In this document: piece by piece, positions 1 through 8,900 of the stretch | Position numbering within the stretch: position 1 is the first letter of the stretch | How the letters are laid out: the number at the start of each line of letters is the position of its first letter | Assembly (NCBI GenBank): GCA_022563885.1 | Contig: JADFMM010000006.1 | Location: 1 to 60,283, forward strand | Source of the DNA: Planctomycetota bacterium | GTDB taxonomy: Bacteria > Planctomycetota > Phycisphaerae > Sedimentisphaerales > Anaerobacaceae | Direction of reading: 5' to 3' | DNA: 60,283 nucleotides | The notes under the pieces: model-generated | Database searches by the model: none | What the model saw: the letters and a program-made list of their open reading frames with translations, nothing else | What the model was told of the DNA's origin: nothing | Translations under genes and position numbers: made by a program

Positions 1-115
1 GTTCTTCGGTGATCTGGATGGAAAGGGCGTTGTCCCTGCCGATGATGTAGTGTCGTCTGCCCAGGGGGAAGTAGTCGCCCTCGCTGCCCCCTGCGATAAC
101 GATATTTAAGGCAAT
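1..115 (-). CDS. FHA-domain protein, N-terminal fragment
   Basis: The minus strand reads about 38 codons before leaving the window. The stretch LGRRHYIIGRDNALSIQI matches the first strands of a forkhead-associated domain (phosphothreonine reader: IGRD, then an S/DIQI strand). An in-frame stop lies at 116-118, and no ATG, GTG or TTG follows it in this frame. The best start is an ATT at 113-115, placed six bases after an AAGGA ribosome-binding site. It sits downstream of a Ser/Thr kinase on the same strand, which fits a phospho-signalling role. The rest of the protein is outside the window, so its full domain set is unknown. Confidence 0.6.
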   Translation of the reverse strand, partial: MALNIVIAGGSEGDYFPLGRRHYIIGRDNALSIQITEE

Positions 116-131
116 TTATAATCCTTATTAT

Positions 132-145
132 CCTGAATGTTCAGG
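132..145. repeat. 14-bp inverted repeat CCTGAA-TG-TTCAGG
   Basis: The six-base arms are perfectly complementary with a two-base centre. The repeat lies just upstream of the ribosome-binding site of the FHA gene, on its non-coding side. It could be an operator for that gene or chance; the loop is too short for a typical terminator. Confidence 0.3.
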
Positions 146-199
146 TGAGACTCATTTCCCGGACCCCCCATCATAGACATAGAGCAGGCGGCGGGCGAT

Positions 200-640
200 T
201 CAACCCTTTTCGGCGTCGGCGCAGTCGGTTTTGATGTCTTTTCGGGTGAGCAGGGAAAGCGCCCAGATACCCACGGGCAGGCCGACGATGTTACCGGGGG
301 AGACGATCATGGCCAGAACCGAGCCGGTCACGGCCAGCCGTCGCGATTCCATGTGGAGCATCTTGGACACGCCGAACATCATCAGTCCCGACAGGGCCAA
401 GGCAGCTATCGTTACGATGGCAAACTCAGTACCGCCGAGGGGGGCGGATTGAGGGGGATTCACCGATACGACGAGGATGGTAATGAGAAAAGCGATCCAG
501 TTGACAATCCCGATCACGAAAATGGTGACAGCGGGAGCCTTTAGTCGTTGGCGGTGCTCTGCGTTGGGATACTTGGTGTGGTATTCTGCTTTCGGAAAGC
601 GGCTTTGACATCCTTGCGGGCAAGGACGATTAATGCCCAC
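200..640 (-). CDS. Membrane module ORF; probable frameshifted or duplicated kinase C-terminus
   Basis: From about residue 30 this ORF encodes a three-helix membrane module. The module copies the C-terminal module of the preceding kinase: RLAVTGSVLAMI and GIWALSLLTRKDIK here, against RLAVAAGIFAMI and GLWALIVLARKDVK there. The first 30 codons only re-read the kinase 3' end in another frame from a GTG start, and no start codon lies at the beginning of the homologous part. The simplest reading is that the kinase gene once continued through this second copy and was split by a frameshift near 541-555. A sequencing error would look the same. Alternatively it is a real small membrane protein translated by coupling to the kinase stop. 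Confidence 0.5.
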   Translation of the reverse strand: MGINRPCPQGCQSRFPKAEYHTKYPNAEHRQRLKAPAVTIFVIGIVNWIAFLITILVVSVNPPQSAPLGGTEFAIVTIAALALSGLMMFGVSKMLHMESRRLAVTGSVLAMIVSPGNIVGLPVGIWALSLLTRKDIKTDCADAEKG

Positions 641-2388
641 AGACCGAAAAGACTTGTGAAAATCCAGATGGGGCCGGTGGGAATCATAGCGAAAATACCC
701 GCTGCCACAGCCAGGCGATAGGACCGGAGGTTCATCATTTTGTTGGCAGCTACGATGATGACGACGGCAAAGACGACACTGAGGACCATACCCACATTAA
801 GGATCCAACCCAGTTCATCGAGTTCCCTCAGGGCGGCTGCGCGACCCTCTTCTTTAAAGGTAGCCAGAACTTCCAGAAAATATGAAGAGACATTGAAACA
901 GGCGGAGAATCCAGCATACAGGAGGCCAATGGCCGGCTTTTTGACCTGCCACCGCAGGGCTTGTTCCGGTGTCTGCTCTTTTTTTGCGTCTGTGTATATC
1001 TGGCGTGTGACGCGTTGAATCTTCATATACAGCCGAACCATCACGTAGAGGCACCAGACGATGATAAGGGCGATGAGAATGCGAACGAAGGTGTCATCGT
1101 CATCGCCGGGTTCGTAGCCGGAAACTTTGTAGAGCCAATCCAAAAGAGGCTCCGGTTTGACCATCAGATAAACCAGCACGGCCACCAAGGAAGCAAGCAG
1201 CATGACGCCAGGTGCGGCGCTTCTGATCGTCTTGCGATGGCGGATTGCATCAAAGGCACATACCGCAACGCCCAGAAGAAAAAGAAAGATCCACATGGCC
1301 GGGCTGGCGTTGGGTACCAAGAGCTTGTTTATGGTAATTAACACAATTATAAAGATAAACGCCAACGCATAGCGGAAATGCCAAGGGCGGGCCTTCCGGT
1401 TAATCAAAGAATCTGAGGGTGTTTCGGTACGTATCGAGGGAGTTTCGATCGTCTCGATGTCGGTTTGGACTTGGCTGACATGCTGGTAGCGGCGAGCGGG
1501 TTCCTGTTCCAGTGTTCGCAGGACGATCTCGTCGATGCGGACGTCCACCTGGACTTTTCTAGAGGGCGGATCGAAACGGCCCAGAGGCAGTTGGCCCGTG
1601 AGCATCTCATAGAAGACCACGCCGAGCGAGTAGATGTCGGCGCGGTGATCGACATTGTGGGACCCAGCGATCTGTTCGGGGGCCATGTAGTGCGGCGTGC
1701 CCATCTTTTGGCCCACGGCGGTGAGGGTATAGACGGCGGCGGGTTTGTCGAGCAGGCGGGCCAGGCCGAAATCGGCGATCTTGACGCGGCCTTTTTTGTC
1801 GAGCAGGATATTTTCGGGTTTGATATCGCGGTGGACAATGCCCTCGTCGTGAGCGTACTGCAGGGCCTGGCAGATCTGCGGAACGATGGCCAGGGACTCC
1901 TGTGGGGAAAGATTGCCGGTCTGTAGCACCTGGCGCAGATCGGTGCCATCGACGTATTCCATGACGAAGTAGTAGAGGCCGCTCTGGGTCCTGCCGATGT
2001 CGTGGATGGTGACGATCTGCGGGTGGTTGAGTTTCGCCAGGGCCTTGGCCTCGCGGGTGAATCTCTCGGCGAAGGCGGGGTCCTGGCCGATACCGGGCGG
2101 TAGGACCTTGAGAGCGACGATGCGGTCCAACTGCTTCTGGCGGGCCTTATAGACGACACCCATCCCGCCGCGGCCCAGTAGCTCGATGATCTCCAATTGG
2201 GGGAAATCGCCCGCGATCTGCTCGGGTTCAGGCGGCACGAAACCACCCGGCGGTGTGAGAGAGGTTTGGGCCTGGGTGTCCGGCTGTAAACCCTGTTTTA
2301 ACAGACATCTGGGACAAATGCCCTGTGGAGCGCCGGCCGGTAGATCGGCGCCACATTGGGGACATTTATTTTTTGCTTCATCAGCCAT
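541..2388 (-). CDS. Zinc-ribbon Ser/Thr protein kinase with C-terminal membrane domain
   Basis: A 615-residue Hanks-type kinase. Residues 9-28 form a CxxC...CxxC zinc ribbon. The kinase domain spans about 66-330, with glycine loop GRGGMGVVY, ATP lysine K94, catalytic HRD at 186-188, DFG at 206-208 and the GTPHYMAPEQ activation segment, so it should be active. From about residue 344 there are roughly seven hydrophobic segments. The kinase is therefore cytoplasmic and anchored, with the membrane part as the likely sensor. The ribosome-binding site is GGAG, eight bases before the ATG. It lies 76 bp downstream of an ECF sigma gene on the same strand; kinase-ECF pairs are common in planctomycetes and the kinase probably controls that sigma factor (inference). 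The next ORF downstream repeats its last membrane module. Confidence 0.92.
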   Translation of the reverse strand: MADEAKNKCPQCGADLPAGAPQGICPRCLLKQGLQPDTQAQTSLTPPGGFVPPEPEQIAGDFPQLEIIELLGRGGMGVVYKARQKQLDRIVALKVLPPGIGQDPAFAERFTREAKALAKLNHPQIVTIHDIGRTQSGLYYFVMEYVDGTDLRQVLQTGNLSPQESLAIVPQICQALQYAHDEGIVHRDIKPENILLDKKGRVKIADFGLARLLDKPAAVYTLTAVGQKMGTPHYMAPEQIAGSHNVDHRADIYSLGVVFYEMLTGQLPLGRFDPPSRKVQVDVRIDEIVLRTLEQEPARRYQHVSQVQTDIETIETPSIRTETPSDSLINRKARPWHFRYALAFIFIIVLITINKLLVPNASPAMWIFLFLLGVAVCAFDAIRHRKTIRSAAPGVMLLASLVAVLVYLMVKPEPLLDWLYKVSGYEPGDDDDTFVRILIALIIVWCLYVMVRLYMKIQRVTRQIYTDAKKEQTPEQALRWQVKKPAIGLLYAGFSACFNVSSYFLEVLATFKEEGRAAALRELDELGWILNVGMVLSVVFAVVIIVAANKMMNLRSYRLAVAAGIFAMIPTGPIWIFTSLFGLWALIVLARKDVKAAFRKQNTTPSIPTQSTAND

Positions 2389-2464
2389 CGTTCAACTCCT
2401 AACAGATGTTTTGTTTCCAGCAGTTACTGAAGCAAAAGCGGCTGAAGGTTACACGAAAAATTGC

Positions 2465-3202
2465 CTACTGACCCAAGGCATTGAAGAGGTCGCGGATTTC
2501 CTCGTCGATCTGGGATTCGTCGGCGACGGTATGGGCGATTTCCTCGCGTAGCAGTTGGCGGCAGCGCTTACGTAGGCGATGGACGGCCGTCTTGATGGCT
2601 CCTTCGGTCATACCGAGTTTCTCGGCGATTTGGCGATAGGGGACGGCGTCTTTCGCGGCGGTGAGGGTGAGCTTTAGCTGATCGAAGAGTTGGTTTTTAT
2701 CGGCTCGCGCGTGTTCATCCTGGAGACGTCTGAGGGTGCGATCGATCAGGGTCAGGGCCCACTGCTTTTCGAAGAGTTTTTCGGGGCTGAGTTGGAAAGA
2801 TGGTTCGAGTTCGTAGCGGTTTTCGGCGTTAACTGCGCCCAGCGCTATGGGGGTTTGAGTCGGGCAACGTTTTTGGGCGTGGTCACGGGCGTATTGGTTG
2901 GCTACAAAATGGTTGAGCCCAGCCAGCAGATAAGAGCGGAATTTACCCTTGTGTGGGTCGGCTGAATTGAAGTCTCTCTTTTCCAGCAGACGGGCAAAGA
3001 AGGCCTGGACGAGGTCTTCGGCCTGGTGAGCGGATGTCCCTTTTCTGCGGAGATAGGCGTAGAGGGGAAACCAGTAGGTTCTACACAGCGTTTCCATGGC
3101 ATGGTGGGCAGAGGGTGAAGAGGGTGAGGATTTTCCTGCAGCGAGGACGACACTCCAATGGGTGGTGGCAAAGCGACCGTTACCAGGCTGAGAAAGACTC
3201 AT
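2465..3202 (-). CDS. ECF-type RNA polymerase sigma factor
   Basis: About 245 residues. The N-terminal FATTHWSVVLAAG motif is typical of planctomycete ECF sigma factors. It is followed by a sigma-2-like region (YWFPLYAYLRRKG, AEDLVQAFFARLLE) and a C-terminal sigma-4 helix-turn-helix (YRQIAEKLGMTEGAIKTAVH). It should direct RNA polymerase to a small regulon, perhaps under phosphorylation by the adjacent kinase. I chose the ATG at 3200-3202; a longer TTG start at 3223 would begin inside a TATAAT box. That box ends six bases before the ATG, so the transcript may be leaderless. No anti-sigma gene is present, which fits kinase-based control. Confidence 0.9.
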   Translation of the reverse strand: MSLSQPGNGRFATTHWSVVLAAGKSSPSSPSAHHAMETLCRTYWFPLYAYLRRKGTSAHQAEDLVQAFFARLLEKRDFNSADPHKGKFRSYLLAGLNHFVANQYARDHAQKRCPTQTPIALGAVNAENRYELEPSFQLSPEKLFEKQWALTLIDRTLRRLQDEHARADKNQLFDQLKLTLTAAKDAVPYRQIAEKLGMTEGAIKTAVHRLRKRCRQLLREEIAHTVADESQIDEEIRDLFNALGQ

Positions 3203-3204
3203 CA

Positions 3205-3216
3205 GGGTATTATAAA
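3205..3216 (-). promoter_or_regulatory. TATAAT box immediately before the sigma-factor start
   Basis: Reading the minus strand, TATAAT is followed by ACCCTG and then ATG. This spacing would place the transcription start at or next to the start codon. There is no convincing -35 hexamer 16-18 bases upstream, so it could be a chance match or a promoter for an alternative sigma factor. Confidence 0.3.
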
Positions 3217-3223
3217 CCGTCAA

Positions 3224-3709
3224 ATGGGCAAAGAGAAGGCAATAGGTCTGCCGTCGGGGTGCGAAAAAGGGGGATTGTGGACATATTGAGCCGGCAGGGT
3301 CGGCAATTGCAAAATGGTTGCGGGAATTTTGAAGGTCTTACTTTGATGACCCTTCAATGCGCTGGGCAATGGAATCCATGTCACCTCAACCAGTGAACCA
3401 AGCGAACCCTCGGTTCTCGCATCACTGGGGGCGCACAAGAAGGCTCTAGCCCGTTGCCTGCCGCGGCCTGGCACCTCGAAAGTGCGGAGATAGAACCTAT
3501 GATCGTCTCGGCCCTGCACTAGGCGTTCGCGCAGGATGCCCCATTGAACACCGATCTGATTCTCGATATGATCCAGTCCACCCCGCCCTCGTCGGTGACA
3601 ATGGCCGAACGCATCGAGGCGCCGCGCTGCTGGGCGAAAAATCGCTGCGTCCCGGCGGAGTGTTCCTTGGGATAGCCTGAAATCCCATTTGTTTAGGAGC
3701 CGTAGTGCG
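3224..3709. other. Intergenic region between sigma factor and ABC operon
   Basis: Nearly 500 bp between divergent genes. A minus-strand open frame covers all of it (3220-3756), but it has no recognisable domain, ends inside the sigma-factor start and overlaps the ABC gene. I do not accept it as a gene, though part of it (about 3400-3680) could be an old gene fragment. No terminator or RNA gene is evident. Confidence 0.4.
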
Positions 3710-4636
3710 TTGAAGGAGGTCGACCTGGAAGCAGTTGGCTTACGACATGTCAGCAAGCGATTCGGATCGCACCAGGCGGTAGACGATTTGAGTCTGTCGG
3801 TGCCTGAGGGATCGGTCTATGGATTTATTGGTCCCAACGGCTCGGGTAAGACAACCACGATTCGCATGATCCTGCATATCATCTCCGCGGACGCGGGGGA
3901 GATTGAAGTGCTGGGGAGCGTTTCGACCCGGGCCAACAGCGACCAAGTGGGATATCTGCCGGAAGAGCGGGGGCTGTATAAGAAAATGACAGTGCGGCGG
4001 CAGCTTGCTTATTACGCGTCGCTGAAGGGGATGACGGCACGGGCGGCGCACCTGGCGATAGACGACTGGCTGGAGCGCTTCGAATTGAGTCCCTGGGGAC
4101 ATCGCAAGATCGAGGCCTTATCGAAGGGAATGGCGCAAAAGATTCAGTTTATCTCGGCCGCGATCGCCAAACCGAAGCTGTTGATTCTGGACGAACCCTT
4201 TACCGGACTCGATCCGGTGAACCTGGAAGTGTTGCGGAAGGCGATCCTCGAACTCAACAAACAGGGGACGACGGTGATCTTCTCGACGCACGACATGGCG
4301 ATGGCGGAGAGATTGTGCGATTTTATTTTTATGATCTACGAGGGACGCAAGGTCTTGGATGGAACGCTGGAGACCATCCAGCAACAATACGGGGAGGATA
4401 CCGTGCGGCTGGAAATCGATGGCGGCAGCCGATTACTGGAAGGATTGCCGGAGGTAGAGCGGATACTGGACCAGGGGAATTACCAGGAGGTGACCCCCAG
4501 TGGCGATCCGCAAGCGCTGTTAAAGGCCCTGGTCCAGAAAACGCGGGTGAAGCGATTCGAACTGGCCCGGCCATCGCTGCACGACATCTTTCTGCGGATC
4601 GCGGGACCGGAAGCACAGGAGGGACAGGCCCAATGA
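3710..4636 (+). CDS. ABC-2 type transporter ATP-binding protein (NatA-like)
   Basis: About 308 residues. It has Walker A GPNGSGKTTT, the signature LSKGMAQKI, Walker B LLILDEPFTGLDP and a C-terminal extension of the DUF4162 kind. It powers export through the permease encoded next, with which it overlaps by four bases (ATGA). The start is ambiguous: TTG at 3710 follows AGGAG, but the strongest ribosome-binding site, AAGGAGGT at 3713-3720, points to a CTG at 3725; a further TTG lies at 3689. No ATG precedes the conserved region. By family the substrate may be sodium, an antibiotic or a lipid-like compound; the sequence does not say which. Confidence 0.9.
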   Translation: MKEVDLEAVGLRHVSKRFGSHQAVDDLSLSVPEGSVYGFIGPNGSGKTTTIRMILHIISADAGEIEVLGSVSTRANSDQVGYLPEERGLYKKMTVRRQLAYYASLKGMTARAAHLAIDDWLERFELSPWGHRKIEALSKGMAQKIQFISAAIAKPKLLILDEPFTGLDPVNLEVLRKAILELNKQGTTVIFSTHDMAMAERLCDFIFMIYEGRKVLDGTLETIQQQYGEDTVRLEIDGGSRLLEGLPEVERILDQGNYQEVTPSGDPQALLKALVQKTRVKRFELARPSLHDIFLRIAGPEAQEGQAQ

Positions 4637-5952
4637 GAAAGGTCTTCAGTGTGATGCGAACGGAGTATCTCAATTCGGTCCGGAGCAAGGGGTTTCTGAT
4701 CGGGCTGGCGATGTTACCGCTGATCATCGGTTTCACCGTCTTGGCCCAGGTAATGACCCGGGACAAGGCGGACCTGAGCGATCGGACATTCGCGGTGGTG
4801 GATCGCAGCGGCCGTTTGTTCTCGATCATCGAGCAAAAGGCAGCCGAGCGCAACAGCGAAGCGATTTATCGCACCGACGATGGAGGCGGGAAGAAACAGA
4901 TCAGGCCGCGCTTCCTGCCGGTCGTCTATGACGAGACACAGGCCGAAGACAAGCAGCTTCAACTGGAGCTTTCAGAACGCGTGCGTCAGGATAAGTTGTT
5001 CGCGTTTTTGATTATCGGTGCGAAGGCGATCGACGGCAAGGGCGATGAGGCCGCCCGGATCGCCTACTTTACTCAGACGCAGACCTACACGCAGCTTCCC
5101 AACTGGCTGAAGTCGGTCCTCAACGCGGAGATCAAGCGGATACGATTTTCCGAGGCCGGAATCGATAAGGGATTGGTAGAGAGCTTGTCCCGCAGTGTGA
5201 ATTTCAAAGAATTGGGACTGGTGAAGGTTTCCGGGGAGGGTGAACTGATCGAAGCCGAGGAGAAGAACGATGCGGTGACCTATGGGGTCCCGTTCGCGAC
5301 CATGTTTTTGCTCTTTATGTTGGTGATGATGAGCTGTCCGACGCTGTTGAATACGGTACTGGAAGAAAAGATGCAGCGGATTTCAGAGCTATTGATCTCA
5401 TCGGTGAGTCCTTTTCAACTGATGCTGGGAAAGATTTTGGGAGCGGTGTGTTTGTCCTTGACACTCTCAGTGTTATACGTTGGCGCCGCGATAGGGATGT
5501 TGTGGTATTTTGAGTTGAGCCGGCTCGTTCCCTGGTCCATGTATCTCTGGTTCGGGACCTTCCTGTTGTTGGCTCTTTTCATGTACGGGTCCGTCTTCGC
5601 CGGCATCGGGGCCGTCTGTTCGGAGATGAAGGATGCGCAGAGTCTGATGACACCGGCGATGATCCTCATCATGCTGCCGCTTTTCTGCTGGCAGCCGGTG
5701 CTGCAGTCGCCCAATAGTGCCTTTTCGACGTGGGTTTCGCTGTTCCCGCCGGCGACACCGATGATGATGATGTTACGGTTGGCGACGAGCCCGGGACCGC
5801 CCGCGTGGCAGGTGGCCCTGTCGTTGGTGGTGACGGTAACGTTTACGCTGGGTTGCGTCTGGGCGGGGGCAAAGATATTTCGGATTGGGATTTTGTCGTA
5901 TGGGCAGACGCCGACGCTGGGACGGCTGGTGCGGTGGATCGTGTCGGGTTAG
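4633..5952 (+). CDS. ABC-2 type transporter permease (NatB-like)
   Basis: 439 residues starting at an ATG that overlaps the ATPase stop. There is one N-terminal membrane helix (residues about 16-38), then a soluble extracytoplasmic domain of some 180 residues, then about five C-terminal helices from residue 215. This topology is that of NatB/YhaP-type ABC-2 permeases. The conserved element TVLEEKMQRISELLISSVSP, at the start of the helical half, is characteristic of the family. It forms the channel with the ATPase immediately upstream. An in-frame extension into the ATPase gene exists but is not coding. Confidence 0.88.
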   Translation: MRKVFSVMRTEYLNSVRSKGFLIGLAMLPLIIGFTVLAQVMTRDKADLSDRTFAVVDRSGRLFSIIEQKAAERNSEAIYRTDDGGGKKQIRPRFLPVVYDETQAEDKQLQLELSERVRQDKLFAFLIIGAKAIDGKGDEAARIAYFTQTQTYTQLPNWLKSVLNAEIKRIRFSEAGIDKGLVESLSRSVNFKELGLVKVSGEGELIEAEEKNDAVTYGVPFATMFLLFMLVMMSCPTLLNTVLEEKMQRISELLISSVSPFQLMLGKILGAVCLSLTLSVLYVGAAIGMLWYFELSRLVPWSMYLWFGTFLLLALFMYGSVFAGIGAVCSEMKDAQSLMTPAMILIMLPLFCWQPVLQSPNSAFSTWVSLFPPATPMMMMLRLATSPGPPAWQVALSLVVTVTFTLGCVWAGAKIFRIGILSYGQTPTLGRLVRWIVSG

Positions 5953-5960
5953 GGATCGGC

Positions 5961-5983
5961 ATGCCCGGCACACAACAGGGCAT
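5961..5983. terminator. Weak hairpin between convergent genes
   Basis: ATGCCC and GGGCAT form a six-base-pair stem around an 11-base loop, in the 43-bp gap between the permease and the giant glucan gene. There is no T-run, so termination activity is doubtful. Confidence 0.3.
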
Positions 5984-5995
5984 GTGTACGCGGAC

Positions 5996-8900
5996 TCACC
6001 GGTTCATCTGGGTCAGACATCCGCGGGCGGCTGCGCTCAACCGGCCCTGTGGCGACCGAGAGGCGGCTTCGAGTTGATCCTGAATCACCTGTTTCTCCTT
6101 GAAGTGCTTCATGGCGTGAAGCCGCATGAGGGCATGGGCCGCGCCACGACGAACCGATGCCGCCTCACTGGAAAGGGCAATGACGAGCTTCCTGATGGCG
6201 TCGGGAAGTAGCAGCCCCTTGCGCAGGATGGCATCCGCGGGACTCCTGTCGCTGACGGCATCGAATTCTACGATGAGCTGGACCGCATCGAGATGATCTG
6301 GCAGGGCCAACCCGTGGATCTGAGCATACATGGTGACGTAGTCATGCAGAAGGCGCAGCCAACGATGGTCTCTCCGGAAGGCATTGAATGAAAGTTCGGC
6401 GTAGGCCAGTTTGACGGGACGCCCCGCCTCATCGCGATAGAGCCCGCGACTCCCGTGGCGATAGATCGAGACGGCATCTTGGAGCGCTGCAAGCAGGGAA
6501 TTTCCCGTGAATCCCTGAAACTTGATCCCATCTGTCGCCTCACCCATGTCCCCGAAGTCTCGGTCGGTGACCGTTCGCGTCAATCCGTCCTGGTGATGGG
6601 CTATGACCGGTGTTCCTCCGGCATGGGCCTCCTGTTGACTGATCCCACAGGGCTCTCCGATGTCTCCCCCCGAGGGCATGACAAAAAACTGGCTCCCCAA
6701 GTAGAGATTGCGGTAGAGCGAGGGAGGCAGCGTCCCTTCGGGGAAGTAGGCGAAGCGTCCCTGAAAGTCGGGCCGCTGGGCTATGCGTTGCAGATGGGCG
6801 TCGAATCGGCGTCCGTCGCCACTATCCTCAACCCGCCCACAGATAACGAACTGTACCTCTTCATTCGTGGACAGAAAGTGTTCCAGCAGGGTAGACCCCC
6901 TCATATTCCAGGCTTCACAGTGAAAATCCAAGTGTCCCTCTCTTGGATACACCTTCCAGTCGACCAGCAACTCGAACCCCTTTTGGCGACAGATGCGATG
7001 CAGCATGCCGAAGATGATGTGATGTTGTCCCTGTTTGTCAGGGCGCAGTCGGATGTGCGGATCCTCTTGCAGATGCGCTTTGGCCGTCTGTTTGATACGC
7101 GTATATTTGAGAAAGAGCCGTTTCGAGGCGGCGGGGCTATAGGTCTCCAACAGGCTCTTCTTGCTGCCAAACCAGAAACGCTGGCGCGCAGCCATATTGA
7201 AACCGTTGCGCTTGCCGAAGAAGCGGCCCGTCTCTGCCTTCTCTCGGAAGAGGTGGGCATGGCCGAAGAGCCAGGGCTCATCGAGAATGCGTTGTCGCAT
7301 GGCCCGACTGACGGTGCCAATAAAAGCAGAGGTCTTCAGCATGATGTGGGTAAGGTCGATGTCACGACCCGTTTGACTATCGGGATCGAGTAGGAGGGCG
7401 AACTGCATGGTGCGATCAAAATCCAGCACGGCGCAGTAATAAGACCATTTGAGGGGATCAGTCTCCGCCAGCACAATGCTGTAAGCAGGATGGGGATTGT
7501 GCATCATGCTCAGGGTTTCGGTCCCCTTGAAATGTGGATCATCACGGAAAGTGACCTGATGCCTCAGGTAGGCGGGAATGAGCCAAGTCGGCCATTCATT
7601 GGTCTGAATGATGGTGGGATAATAGTTAAAGGCGCGCAGGGCCTCCAAGGCGGACTGTGCGAACAAGCGGGCCCGGCGCAGCTTGTCCTCCGCCGTTTCA
7701 CCCCCATAGGGCCGGTCGAAGTAGGTTCCGTTCTCCAGGTAGATCACTTCGACCCGGGACCGCTTGCCGTGACTGATCCGGTTGAGTTTGGCGCGCAGGA
7801 AATTGACCACATCGGATGACTCTCCCGGATGGATGCTCCGGTTGTGCTCGTCGAATCGCGGGAAGGTCACGGTATAGCTATGGCCTTCGTATTTGGGAGC
7901 AAACTGGCTGAAGATATGGTTGCGATTGCACTCATAGAGGGGCGTGACAATCACCACGTGGAAACCCATCTCGCTCAACACGTCGGCCATGTCGGTGGTG
8001 TACAGACCCACGCCACCCGAACTGCCGCTGAATTTGGACTCCGGCGAGACCATGGCAATGGTGCCGATGTTAATGGAGTGAAGAATATCGGCCGCCGCCA
8101 GGCGGACGCGAATCTCCACTTGGCGACTCTTCCGGACGGCGATTCTCATCAGATAGTCAATGATGACCTCTCGTTGATGGGCGTCCTCCTCGCTGATCTC
8201 GGCCAACACCGTCGCCAGGTCGGCGATGCCCAGTTTTCGCTTCTTGTCGATCCAGGTGACCACCGTCACAAACAACTCTATGAAGCGTCGTAATCTGGTT
8301 TTCCCTGGCTGCGAGGCCTGCCGGAAGGCCGATCCGATATAGCTGTGCCGAACGCGGTCCGTCTTGCCATAACGGAAATAGCGGAGAAATGAATCAATGA
8401 GCACGGGCGGTTCATCGACGGCGTGATCTCGATTGATGAGTTCATACACGTGAGAAGAGACCGGTGACAAGACACCGCCGAAGCCGAGGTGCACGAGTTC
8501 CTCGCCCGACCAGTAAGATCTTTCACCTCTGCCTCTGCGACCCTCGGCATTGTTATAGCGTTCTCGAATCTCGTAGATAAGATCCGATTGGATCTCATCG
8601 GGTAAGTCACCCGTCGCCGCCTGCTTGAAGGTAAAGTTAAACTCACGAGCCACTGCCTGTTGGCCTTCATGGTGGGGATTGGGAAAATTGAAGACACAGA
8701 GAAAGGATTGGCCGCCATGTGTTCGTAGGAAGGCGGCAATACGCCCGTTGTGGGTCTCAATCGGCGTCAAGGTGCCTTTGGTCAATGCCGTATGCTCATC
8801 CGCAAAGGCAAAGAGACCTCTCAGATAGAGGCCAAAGCCGGCCAGCAACGGATAGCGATCCATGATCTCTCGCTTCGCGCCAAATTCGCCGGGCCAGGGA

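Noticed and set aside
1404-2246. 280-codon minus-strand frame inside the kinase gene
   Set aside because: Out-of-frame reading of the kinase; Ser/Arg-rich composition with no domain.
3220-3756. 178-codon minus-strand frame between the sigma factor and the ABC gene
   Set aside because: No domain, no ribosome-binding site, overlaps both neighbours; kept only as a note on the intergenic region.
6455-7393. 312-codon plus-strand open frame inside the giant glucan gene
   Set aside because: Antisense to the GT5 domain, whose motifs are clear.
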